Source: Multifurca ochricompacta (lineage: Eukaryota > Basidiomycota > Agaricomycetes > Russulales > Russulaceae). From it: a DNA stretch of 64,000 bases. Where the stretch lies: NCBI GenBank assembly GCA_022496185.1, contig WTXG01000121.1:49982-113981 (forward strand), read 5' to 3'. Position 1 is the first letter of the stretch. Each line of letters starts with the position of its first letter. The translations under genes and the position numbers were made by a program. Below the pieces are notes generated by a model. It was not told the DNA's origin. It did not search any database and was given only the letters and a program-made list of their open reading frames with translations. This document shows, in pieces, positions 33,836 through 44,336 of this stretch.

Positions 33836-35038
33836 ATGGCCCGTATAAAACGCACCACTCGTCTCACCCAAGAACGTAAATTCTACCGATTCACCCCAAG
33901 AATGTCTACTTCCCGCTTCCGCCACCCTCTCACCAGACGAGCGCCATCCCCTATTGACGATCCTGAGGTCTTTGAAGCTACCAGGTCTGCTGCCATGGAT
34001 GCCGCTACTAAGGGTGCACTAAGACGACCGCTGGATGCCCCCACACTTCCTCCCACACCCATCACAACCCCTCTCCCTTCTCCACCACGCCCATCAACAC
34101 CCTTTACTTTGTCTGATGACCCGGCCACCAATCTCACTCAGGCTATGGTACTCACAGCTGCAAACCAGACGTTGGAAGACGACATCCGCAACAGAGTCTT
34201 ACTGTTACTGGAGGAAGCCCGCACTAGACTACAGACCCATGGACCCCCACCTGATGACCCCCACTTTGTCTATCGCCCTACGACCCCTACCTTTACACAC
34301 CTCCCAGCCGAAGATATTGTCACACAAACACAACGTGAAGTCAATGAACCTGGTTCAGATTACGACTCTCCAGGCTTCCCCTTTCAACGCAACCATGTCC
34401 ACTCTCCCCGCTTCATTCCACAGCAGATCGTCGACAAAGATGGCCACCTTGACACTGCTCGTTGGGTTGCCTTTGAATATCGTTGTGTGGACCCTCGTGT
34501 CTACTTCACAATGGGAAAGCGTCACCCCATCAGTCATGCTCCACTCTATGCCACCACCTTCTACCGCTTCGCTCATGGCCCCAACCCTCTTCTCTCTGCT
34601 CGCCAACAACATCTGTTTGATGACAACCAATCTTACACCCCCCTGGTGGACAACGCTCTAGACAACATGCATGATCCAGGAGCCTGGGCCGAAGTCTCTC
34701 GTTTCCGCCACGCTACTTACCGCCTGGACGAAGCCCATCGCAACATTGCTCACTGGCGACGACAGGCTGACAGAGCCTCACAAAGCATCCGCGAAGCCAC
34801 GCATGCCATGTCACGCACCGACCTCTACTACAGAGTATTCCCCCACCTCACTTATATTCACGCCCCTTCACGCTCCATCCCTCCCACCCAGGTTGCTCGC
34901 TTTGTACCAGACCCTGAACTACGTGCAGTCTTACAGGCTGGGGGACCGGGCAGTCGACATCTCCCTCACCGTCGCCAGGCGCGCCGCTCACCACCGCGCA
35001 TTGCTGATCAACTTCAGACTGACGAGCCCACTGTCTGA
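33836..35038 (+). CDS. accessory ORF between pol and 3' LTR of the young Gypsy
   Basis: 400 codons from ATG 33836 (a slightly longer frame starts at TTG 33827), beginning 73 nt after the pol stop and ending 29 bp before the 3' LTR. The N-terminal third is Pro/Thr-rich. The middle has a predicted helix TLEDDIRNRVLLLLEEARTR, then VDKDGHLDTARWVAFEY, HPISHAPLYATTFYRF and a charged helical region (SRFRHATYRLDEAHRNIAH). No membrane segment or signal peptide is visible, so it does not look like an envelope protein. The second half resembles the ORF downstream of pol in the Gypsy at 60230 (MADGSTAIAKYIYY, PVYGAPVYLEERY, LKAEVMRLRKNI). Function unknown. Confidence 0.8.
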   Translation: MARIKRTTRLTQERKFYRFTPRMSTSRFRHPLTRRAPSPIDDPEVFEATRSAAMDAATKGALRRPLDAPTLPPTPITTPLPSPPRPSTPFTLSDDPATNLTQAMVLTAANQTLEDDIRNRVLLLLEEARTRLQTHGPPPDDPHFVYRPTTPTFTHLPAEDIVTQTQREVNEPGSDYDSPGFPFQRNHVHSPRFIPQQIVDKDGHLDTARWVAFEYRCVDPRVYFTMGKRHPISHAPLYATTFYRFAHGPNPLLSARQQHLFDDNQSYTPLVDNALDNMHDPGAWAEVSRFRHATYRLDEAHRNIAHWRRQADRASQSIREATHAMSRTDLYYRVFPHLTYIHAPSRSIPPTQVARFVPDPELRAVLQAGGPGSRHLPHRRQARRSPPRIADQLQTDEPTV

Positions 35039-35056
35039 GGTCAGCCAGAGACTTAC

Positions 35057-35067
35057 AAAGGGGGTAA
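35057..35067 (+). promoter_or_regulatory. polypurine tract of the young Gypsy
   Basis: AAAGGGGGTAA immediately before the 3' LTR. Confidence 0.6.
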
Positions 35068-35682
35068 TGTGACGGTTTCATCTGCTGGTGTCAGAAGTCA
35101 TGTGCATCATGTCGTTTACTTTTTCTTTTTTCTATATTTACTATATCACACAGATACACACATGACTTGCTTATGAAGGACTTATTACTTACATGCTGAC
35201 TGATTTGCTTACTGATCCTACTTAGTGGCTTACTGATCAACATCCAGAGGGCGCAACCCCTCTCCCTTCTTTATCCTTCTGGGGTATTCTACTGTACAAC
35301 CATTAGACTACCTAGTGAATGCTCTAGTAACTACCAGAACCAACCTTCATAGCATAGCACATGTATATAAAACCCCTAGTAGATCAGAGCAAGACTTTAA
35401 GTCTGTTCTTCTGTATTCAATACAGGTGCTTGGGAACTCACTCCACTGAACCGAAAGACATTCGACTTGAACCTTCTAAGTTTGCGCCTTAGAAGAACTT
35501 CTACCCCAGAACCTTGTGGCAGGACTTAGCGTCTCTGCTCGACTTCGTCTCGCGCGCACGCCTCATTGACCAGGCGCATTTGACTTGACTTGACTTGACT
35601 TGACTTGACTTGAAGCCCTTGAACTCTTGCTAGACAACCTCGAACCCCAGACATTGACACAGCGTTGCACCTAGCTGTGACA
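35068..35682 (+). repeat. Gypsy 3' LTR (young element)
   Basis: 615 bp, same length as the 5' LTR and no mismatch seen by eye. Confidence 0.95.
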
Positions 35683-38119
35683 CTTGCGCTTCTCTTGGCA
35701 ACATTCTCTCATGGCTCTCGATCCTGCGCCACCTGTCAAAGCGTACGTCACCAAAGTCTCTGATGACACGCTCATTGCCTGGCAGGACCATCTGGACCTA
35801 TCTTTGCTGCCCATCCCCCAGCTGACCACCTCGGCTGAGGTTGACTCCTTCGCAGACGCCCTCCTTGACATCCTGATTACAACAGCTGATGCTCACTTGG
35901 CCATCACCTCCACGCCTCACGCCAAAAAGGCCAAGTGGTGGAACCCAGCCTGCACCCAGGCTGTTACCATGCTTCGGCGCTCTCGTCGCAACCCTGCCGC
36001 CAAGGCCCTTGCTTCTGATGCTCTACGCCGTGAGATACGGCAGGCTAAGTTCGCTTGGACCAATGAGGCTATATCCACTCAGAACGTCTGGGACGTTGCT
36101 GCTTGGTGTCATGGACGCTGCATTTCTATTGTCCCTGCCATCCGCCAGCCTTCTGGCCCTCTTCTCTGGGATCGCTCTGCCATCGAAGAGGTCTTCGTGG
36201 CCCAGTTCTTCGGGTCCGAATCCACTCCGGTGCCAACCATCTTTCCTGATGACCCACCACCTATGCCTGTGCGCCCCTGGGTGCCATTTACACCTGATGA
36301 AATTGCCAATCACCTGCGCAAAACTTCGTCGAAGTCTTCCCCTGGTTTCTCCAAGATCAACTGGCAAATCCTCAAGTGGGCATGGCCGTCGATCGATGAC
36401 CACATCATGGCCCTCTTCAATGCCTCTGTCCTTCTCGGACATGTGCCCGCCTCCTGAAAACAAGCCCTCACGGTCGTTCTCCCCAAGCCGGCATGACCAG
36501 ACTACAGCCTTGCCAAGGCCCACCGTCCGATATCCCTACTGGAGACATTGGGGAAGCTCCTCGATAAGTCCCTCGCCAAGCGTCTTACGTCTGACATAGA
36601 CAGATACACCACCCTCCCTTCCACTCAGTTCGGCGCGCGATCCAACTTGTGCTGCCTGGACTTGGCGTTATCCCTTGTCCATGACATCACCCGTGTCCAG
36701 GCCTCTGGCATGGTCTGCAGAATGGTGCTTTTCGACGTCTCGGGATTTTTCGACCATGTGCACCCCCAGCGCTGCGCAGCTGTCCTCTCTAGGCTCGGCT
36801 ACCCCCCTCAGGTATCAAACTGGGTTCTCAGTTTCCTCTCTGATCGTACTGCCTCTCTGTCGTTCAACGGCTCTGTTGGCCCTCCCCATCCCACGACGAT
36901 TGGGACCCCGCAAGGGTCTCCCATCTCCCCCATCTTGGCCACACTCTATGCCGCCCCGCTCCTCCACTTAGCTGCGACTTGGTCTGGTTGCCGGCTGTCC
37001 ATGTATGTGGATGACAGCCTCCTTTTTGCCTGGGCGCCGACTTGGGACAAAGTGGTCTCCTCACTGAGGCACCACTACGTGATCACTATGGACTGGTTGG
37101 CCTGCGCTGGTATGTCCACAGACCCAGCGAAGACTGAAGCCCTCTTTTTCTCCTGTGCGTGCACACGGAACTTACCCCCGTGCGAAATCTCTCTCCCCTG
37201 CCACAATGCGCCTGACTTTGTTGTCAAGGCAGGGGCCCAGGTGCAATACTTGGGTTTTTTCTTTACCCCTTCCCTCTCCTGGCGTCCTCACATAGATATT
37301 ATGTGTCGACGGGCCCGCGCGTCCATCCGCGCGCTGCAACTGCTGGGCAACTCCGATTGAGGCCTCTCCACCAAGAATTGGAGACTCGTCCTCAACACGG
37401 TCTGTCTTCCGGTACTGACCTATGGCTCACAGCTATGGGTCCACACCAGACAGGCCCCTGCTCTCCTCAAACAACTCCAACTCGTCTCGAATGCCGTGGT
37501 CCACAAGATCACTGGTTCTTTCCACACAGCACCCTGCGGCCCTCTCCACAAGCTCACGCGGGTGCTACCGATGAAGTTTTTTGTTGAGAAGCTGGTGGAC
37601 ACCACGGCTCTACGGTACGCCTCACTCCCTGTTCACTCCCAGCCCATCCAGCGCCTTCGCGGCACCCTGGACGACGCCCTCCTACATCCCTGACGCCGAC
37701 ATCGCACCCAGGCCCCTGCGCCCCCTGTGCCTCGCCGCCTTACCCCCCTGCAAGCCCTTGCTGACTGCGTTCCCCCGCTCACTGGGGTACCGGATGTCCT
37801 CGCATTTGCACCATGGGAACTCCCTGCCTGGGGCATGCGCACACATTTCGTGGGAATGTGCCCCCCAACCATACATCTTGATGAAGTCTGTGCTCTCCTG
37901 GCTTTGCCCCGCTCTGATCTAGCTCTCGTTCATGTGGCTACCTCACACTCCTGCGCTAAACGAGTCAACAAGAAGCTCATTGGCGCCGCCGGCACTGTCC
38001 TCATGGACACTTCGGGCAAAACCACCAACCATTGGGTCTGCGGCACTGGGGGCGTCAAGTCAGAAGTTGACCTGTACGCCCTCAGTCGCACCCTACAATG
38101 GCTTGCGTCGTACTACGAG

Positions 38120-38876
38120 TGTCACAGCCAGGTCTCTGCTGTGTCAGTCGTCGTTTCAAGCTGCAGGTCCTCAAGATGTGGAGTGCATACAAGATTCAAA
38201 GTTAGACTATCAAGACAAGTTAAGTCAAGGTGTCAAGGCGAGCCCCAGCGAGCCGCGGTCAAGATTCAAAGGCCCACAAGATACAAGAGGGGCACACGTC
38301 GATTCAAGGTGTCAAGGCAAACCACAAGGGCCGCGTTCAAGGTTCAAGGCCCACACAAAGCGAGAGGGGCACACGTGCAAGAAGCGAGTTGAAGCAGTGG
38401 CAATAGGCCCTGCTGGAGGTTCTGGGGTGAAGGCTTCCTAAGTTGCAGCTTAGGAAGTTCAAGGGGGATTCTGGTGAAGAACAGTAGACCTGTATTAGAT
38501 ACAAGAGAACAGACTTAAAGTCTGTCTCTACTAGTGTGTCCTCCTTAAATACAAGTATTCTAGTGTCTTTGTAAGTAAAGGAGAATATTCAGTATAGTAA
38601 AGTAAAAGTCCATGTGAATCTCCAGTGGAGATTGAGACAGGAAATGTAAGTGGTGTTGCACCCACTCCAAAGGCAAATGAGTGTCAGTCCAAGTCAGTCT
38701 AAGTCCGAAAATCAGATCAGATAAGAAGAGATCATCAACTCCCGTCACATGACTCGGAGTAAGAAGTCAAAACGCTGAGACAAAAGTTGAACGTGCGCGG
38801 GTCGAAAAACCGTCACAAAAGTCACACGTGCGTCACAAGCGCGTCACAAACCATTACATCAACAAAAAGCGTCACA
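38120..38876 (-). repeat. LTR of the antisense Gypsy (left; 3' LTR in element sense)
   Basis: 757 bp, TGTCACAGCCAGG...GCGTCACA on the plus strand. Differs from the right copy mostly by CG versus TG/CA changes. Contains GTCACAA-type short repeats near 38800-38876. Confidence 0.92.
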
Positions 38877-39258
38877 TCACCCCCGTTGTACAGTCAAGCT
38901 TGCCCCTAAGCTCAGTTGATTAGAGTTGTGTCAGTGATACATAGGGGAAAGTGGATTGCGTTGTCGATAGCATTGAGAGCGTCCGATCTCGTCTGGTTGG
39001 GGTGTCGCGTGAAGTTCTGGTCGGCGCGCGTGATGTTAGATAAGATGTAAGTCGCGTCTTGAACATTGCGGCCAGTCCGGTCCGCCTGCCGTCGTCAGCG
39101 TGCGAGTTGATCTTTGCCTAGGTTGCATGATTGTGAGAGTCGTCTAAGGATGAGCCTATTAGGGATGTGAATCTTGATCCATTGCAAGGAAGCGTTAAGG
39201 AAAGTTGTTAGGGGAAATAGTGAAATTGGGTCCTTAATTGTCAGAATTTACCCCCCCT
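38877..39258. other. non-coding stretch between Gypsy pol and its LTR
   Basis: About 380 bp with no reading frame. It begins TCACCCCCGTTG, the complement of the polypurine tract. It occupies the position of the accessory ORF of the other two Gypsy elements. Confidence 0.6.
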
Positions 39259-41706
39259 CTAAGACTGGTGCCAACCCTGGCGCCTAGATAGTGAATCGTA
39301 GTAGGCGCGGACGAGATCTGGGGCATGACAGTCATTCAGATCTACCCAGGAGTTGTCACTAGTAGGGTAGCCCTTCCAGCTAACCAGGAATTGTAATTTC
39401 TTGGCGCGTCCGTAGCGGTGGTGAGAAAGTATAGACTCCACTTCATATTCTTCTTCGTGATTGATGAGATCGGGAGGGGGCCTCGCGTAATTGGGGCCAT
39501 GAGCGTCAGTTTCCAGGTAAGGCGATAAAAGATCGATGTGGAACACGTTGTGAATCTTCATGTGGTCCGGCAGAGCTAAGCGATAGGCCACAGGGGAAAT
39601 ACAAGCTGAGATATCAAATGGCCCATAGTGTCGAGGGGCCAGTTTGGAGGACGGGAAATGCGTTTTCAGATTCTTTCCTTCGAGCCAGACTTGCGCGCCA
39701 ATCTCCAATTGGGGTCGGGCCGGTAGATCCATGGTTGTTTGGAATGCATGTTCTGTGCGAGATCAAGCGTTGCGTAGATTACGCATACGCTCGTCAACCT
39801 GTGGAACATCAGTGTCACTAGCTTCAGCCTTCCAGTCAAACTGCATGCCATGGATGAGTGCATGCGGAGAGAGTTTTGTTTTATCATGTGGCCAAGAGTT
39901 GTGGACATATTCTGCCAGTGGTAGGTATTTGGGCCATCGGTGTTGATCATCGCTTATCCAGAGTCGCAAGTATTGTTCGAGCCAAAGGTTCATACGTTCG
40001 CTAGATCCATCTGTTTGGGGGTGAAATGCCGTAGATAAATTTTGTTGGATCTGAAGAGTCTTGGTAAGAGCGCGTGAGAAATGCGATGTAAAGCGCAGAT
40101 CTCGATCGGAGATTATGCGTTGTGGAACACCAAAGATTGGAAAAAGATGGCGATAGTAGAGGGTGGCAATGCCTTCACCAGTGATATCCTTAGAGCAAGG
40201 TATGAATTTGGCTGCCTTAGAACATCCCTGATCTACGATCGTGAGTACCGCGTCATACTTCCCAGCCGGCGGGAGATCCGTGATGAGATCCATAGCAATA
40301 TATTGAAACGGTCTGCTAGTTGCCGGTACATCTAATGGAAAGATCGGCGCCTTCTTCGTGAGCTTCGGCTTATTTTCCTGACATTTGGCACATCCCCAGA
40401 CATATTCTTGTACAAAATCCTTCAGGTCCTTTCCTTCGTACTCGCGCTGTACTCTGTGTGTGGTTTTATCGATGCCGGGGTGTCCCGCTAAGATATGATC
40501 ATGATAGTGTTGAAGGATCTCGCGTTGTTCAGGAAGGGTCTGAGGAAACAGAAGTTTCATCGGTTGTGACGTTTTGGCGAATAATTCTGCCGGTAAAACA
40601 GTGACCTCGTCGTTATCTTCTAATCCGCGATCTGCATCTGGTCGTCGCGAGAGCATATTGGCAACCGTATGCAGCTTCCCTGGGACGTGCTCAAGAGTAA
40701 AGTCAAAGTCGGCGAGCTCCTGGAGCCATCTAGCCTGTCGTCGGTTGAGTTTCTGGGGTTCCTTAAAGTACTGAAGATTGTTATGATCTGTGCGCACTTG
40801 GACCTTGTGCTTGGCGCCTAGGAGATATTGACGCCACGATCTAAATGCAATGATGATCGCGAATAGCTCGCGATCGTAGATGTCCCAATTACGTTGCGTT
40901 GCATCTAAGGTTTTTGACAGGTAAGCGATTGGATGTAGTCGTCCCTCGGGATCCTTTTGGCTGAGAGTTGCCCCAAGAGCATAGCCTGAAGCATCTGCGT
41001 CTACGATGAAGGGCTCTTCGAAGTCTGGTTGCATTAACACAGGTTGGGAGGTTACGCGCTGTTTGAGGATGTCAAATGCTTTCTGTTCCGTTTCTGTCCA
41101 TCTCCAGGGGTTCTTGACGCTAGTAAGCGCATTCAACGGAGCTGCAATCTTACTGAATCCTTGGATGAACCGTCGATAGAATTGGCAGAATCCGAGGAAC
41201 GAGCACACTTCTTTTACGGTGGTGGGCGTTTTCCAGGCTGCAACGCCTTCTACCTTAACCGGGTCCATGTGTACCTGATTCGCTTCCAAAATGAGCCCTA
41301 GGTATTCGATGCGTGTTTGCTCAAAGGCGCATTTCCCCGGCTTAAGATAAAGATCCAATTTACTGAGTTTATCTAGGACGCGATGGACTTTGGACTGATG
41401 ATCTCAGAGGTTATGATCGGTGTGGATTAAAATGTCATCCATGTAGACAGTGAACCAGGCTTTCCCAGCTTCGTCTCGTTCATTAAGTTCCTCTCTGAAT
41501 TCCGCATTCATCATGGTCTGGAATGTTGCCGGAGAGTTTGTAAGTCCAAAGAACATAACATTCGGTTTGTACAGGCCGCGATTGGTCTTAAAAGCTGCCT
41601 TCCACCTATCCTCAGGGACTATTTGGATGTTGTTGTACCCCCAGCGGACATCCATCTTTGTGAATAAAGTGCTGCCGCAGACACGGTCGATAAGCTTGGG
41701 GATCAA
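39259..41706 (-). pseudogene. antisense Gypsy Pol: RT, RNase H, integrase, chromodomain, broken
   Basis: Read on the minus strand in three frame pieces. 41404-41706 has RT motifs [10 protein letters not shown] and [10 protein letters not shown]. 39763-41358 runs from the RT thumb (EYLGLILEANQVH) through RNase H (DADASGYALGATLSQ) to the integrase (HILAGHPGIDKT, CAKCQ, SDRDLRF, SSERMN). 39259-39732 holds the integrase tail and chromodomain (HEEEYEVESIL, FLVSWKGYPTSDNSW). Frames break at about 39760 and 41360-41400. The stretch upstream of 41706 to about 42010 is also frameshifted. No longer functional. Confidence 0.88.
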
Positions 41707-42013
41707 TGGTAATGGATAAGTGTTTCGGATCGTCCACTGATTTAATTTGCGATAGTCCTGGACCGGTCTGAGTTTCCCATCCTTCTTCTTGATGAAGAAG
41801 AAGGGCGAGGCATATGGCGATTTGACTCTTTAATGTATCCCTTCTGTAGGTGCTCCTCTAAGAATTTATTTAACGCGTCCTGTTCTCCGGGTCCCAGGGG
41901 TAGATCTTACAATCTAGTGTTGACGGTGCATCTGGCTTTAATTCAATTCGATGATCCCACGGCCGGGCCTCAGGGAATCGCTGCGCTTCCTGGTCACTGA
42001 ACACCTTCTGATG

Positions 42014-43624
42014 TCAATGGTACTCCTTTGGCACGATCTGATCCCAAGAGCACTCGATATTATCTTTCGCTTTGATCGCCAGTTCCTGAGCGATATTCAA
42101 TTTTCTAACATGTGCTCCCGGTACGCTGAGTTGGATCGATTGCATAAGACGTCCTTGTCTCCAGTCTATAATCGGGTTACTAGCAGCGAACCAAGGGTAG
42201 CCCAGGATCATTTGGTCCGTCCCGATTGATGCAATATAGAACCGGTGTCGCTGAGATTTGTTGTTTGTAATTAGGTCTAGATCAACATATTGATTAATGC
42301 GTGGGGTGGCGTTAGGGGTCCCATCAGCGTTTCGTAATTTCTTTGGGATCGTGAGTCGTTTTGTCGGGAGTCGATATTTGATGACCGTTCTATAGTTGAT
42401 AAAATTTTCTGTTGCATCACTATCAATGAGTGCTTCTATGCTGGCCTTCTCTTTCACACCATGGAGAGGGATAACCACATTCATTGCCCGGATAGGTGAG
42501 ATGAATACATGATGTGAAACTATCGCTCGAATGAAGGCCGCACCATTCAAGCGATATAAGAAATCCTCATCATTCTTAAATTTATTCTGCAGTTCGAGGC
42601 GTTGGTCGTCGGTCAGAGATTTCAAGGAAGCAGCAATTGCTGCGATATTCATTGTCGGCTTCGAGATGTTTGATCCAGTGGGTACCGTCGCAGTTGTCAG
42701 AGTGACATTTATGATAGTGGCGGTCCGGGTCGGATCGGTCGTAGTCTGCCGTGGAGCTTTATTTGGGCAATCTCTGATGAGATGTCCTCGGCGTCCGCAT
42801 TCGAAACAGCGACCCTCCTTTCTACAGCGTTCTTTATCTTCTGTGGTGACTGCTTTTCTAATTGTGTCGATGTTCATGGCATTCGGGGCGCGTCGTTGAG
42901 GGAGAGTGAATTTTACTCCTTGATCATTATTTTGACTAGTGATTGTTGTTTTGTTCCCAAGAAGGCTCTGGATGAAGACCCAGTTCGCGTGGTATCTTCG
43001 AGCTGAATCTGCTGTTTCGTCAAACGTCCGGGGGCTGCCCTGGGTAATCATAGTCTGCACGAGTCTCCGTGGTAATCCTTTCTGAAAATTCTGCTGTGTT
43101 GCCGGGTCATCCAGGTGCAGTCCGGCCCGAGCTGCGAGGTCTCGGAAATCGGCGATATAATCGTTGATGTTTTCATTTGTCATCCGGAGTTTCTCTAACT
43201 CCTCTAGTGCCTTTTGCTCGGCAGTTTCATCGGCGAAAGCCGCCTGAAACGTTTGTCGGAATTTCTCCCACGGGTGCGGCTCTTGAATTCTGGCATGGGC
43301 TACATTGGCTAGCCACCTCGTCTGCTCCGTCACCCATCGGCTAATCTTGGGTCCTCTCATTAGGGCCAACACATACGATATTCTGGGGATCTCGTCTTTT
43401 ATGACTGTCGCTTGGCTATTTAGGAAGATGTGGAGCTCCACTTGAGTCCACCAGTGTTCTGCTTCAACTCGGTTTCCATCAAAGATTGGGGGTGGTACCC
43501 CTTCAATTCGGCCTCCTGTCGTGCCGTCTTTGGGTGTCGTGGTGGTGAGTCCTTCTTCTGGGTTCTCTGGATCCACTGATTGTTGTCGTTGTCCAGGCTG
43601 GGGTTCAGGGAGTGTAGTTGACAT
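42014..43624 (-). pseudogene. antisense Gypsy Gag-protease
   Basis: 536 codons fuse Gag (CCHC CFECGRRGHLIRDC) directly to the protease in one frame, unlike the young Gypsy where they are in different frames. The protease active site reads DSDAT instead of DSGAT, so it was probably inactive even before the frame ended. It stops at TGA 42014-42016 where the young element has Arg (KEYQRHQ), again a CGA-to-TGA type change. Confidence 0.85.
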
Positions 43625-43655
43625 TGGGCCCGGGTTCGACTCTGTCGGTAGCGCC

Positions 43656-44228
43656 TCAAATAACGGTTTGAAGGGTTCGTTTGGTTAGTGGGATTCTGAA
43701 GGGGTTAGGTGCGTTTAATCCAGTTTCTTTTGGGGCTATTCTGACTGATTCAATCTGTCCTAGGTTGTGGGGATGAACGTGGTAGAGGTCAACCGCGAGG
43801 GGTGTATGTCGGTAGGGAACCCAATATCCCCTGAAAGGTGCGTTCTCCTTTCGTAATTCTAACCAGCATGTGTTCCTTTTCAGCTCCAGGTCGACGTCGT
43901 TGGTTAGTCGGATGGGAAGGAGGTCGTCTACAGGTGCAAGATTCGTTTCGATGGAGGTCAATGGAAATCCCTGGAGTAGTCGCGTTTCCAGTCGAGGTTC
44001 GAGTAAGGATTCGGGGTTCATTGGTTCGGTGTCGTGTGGGACGCTGTCAGTCGGGGAATCGCTTGCAAGAAGGGCGAAGTGGTTCCGGTTCTCAGGTAAG
44101 ATTCTTTCAAGGTTCTGTGTTACTGATCTGTCTCCTAGGTTTCGGGTTTGGCAACTGGTACTCAAAGGGTGCGTTGTCTTGTCGAAGGTGTCCGCGACTC
44201 TCGTGTGGAGTAGGATGTTGTCTGTCAA
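43656..44228 (-). pseudogene. antisense Gypsy upstream ORF (Gag N-terminal extension)
   Basis: 190 codons preceding Gag, with NHFALLASDSP, LTSIETNLAPVDDLLPIRL and WLELRKENAPFRGYWVPYR. It is one frame off the Gag ORF at about 43656-43680, so a single indel separates them. The young Gypsy has matching coding potential upstream of its Gag ATG. I infer an N-terminal Gag extension, function unknown. Confidence 0.6.
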
Positions 44229-44336
44229 AGGGGGTCAAGTCCGGGGGGTGTCTGGTGTCGGGGCGAGGGACGCGTCGTCGTCGCCTCACGCGTTCAGTAA
44301 GTTCTTTTCTTTCTAAGTTCTGTAAGTCTGTTCTAA

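Larger units (their letters stand above)
28401..35682 (+). mobile_element. young Ty3/Gypsy chromovirus with an extra 3' ORF
   Basis: 7282 bp with the 5-bp duplication CTTGC (28396-28400 and 35683-35687). The two 615-bp LTRs show no difference by eye. Order is gag, pol (protease, RT, RNase H, integrase, chromodomain), then a third ORF before the 3' LTR. Pol is open over 1097 codons. It sits inside LINE ORF2 and is the only element with coding capacity that looks recently active. Confidence 0.95.

Noticed and set aside
33836..35038. Envelope gene in the young Gypsy
   Set aside because: No signal peptide, membrane anchor or cleavage motif is visible; only the position is envelope-like.
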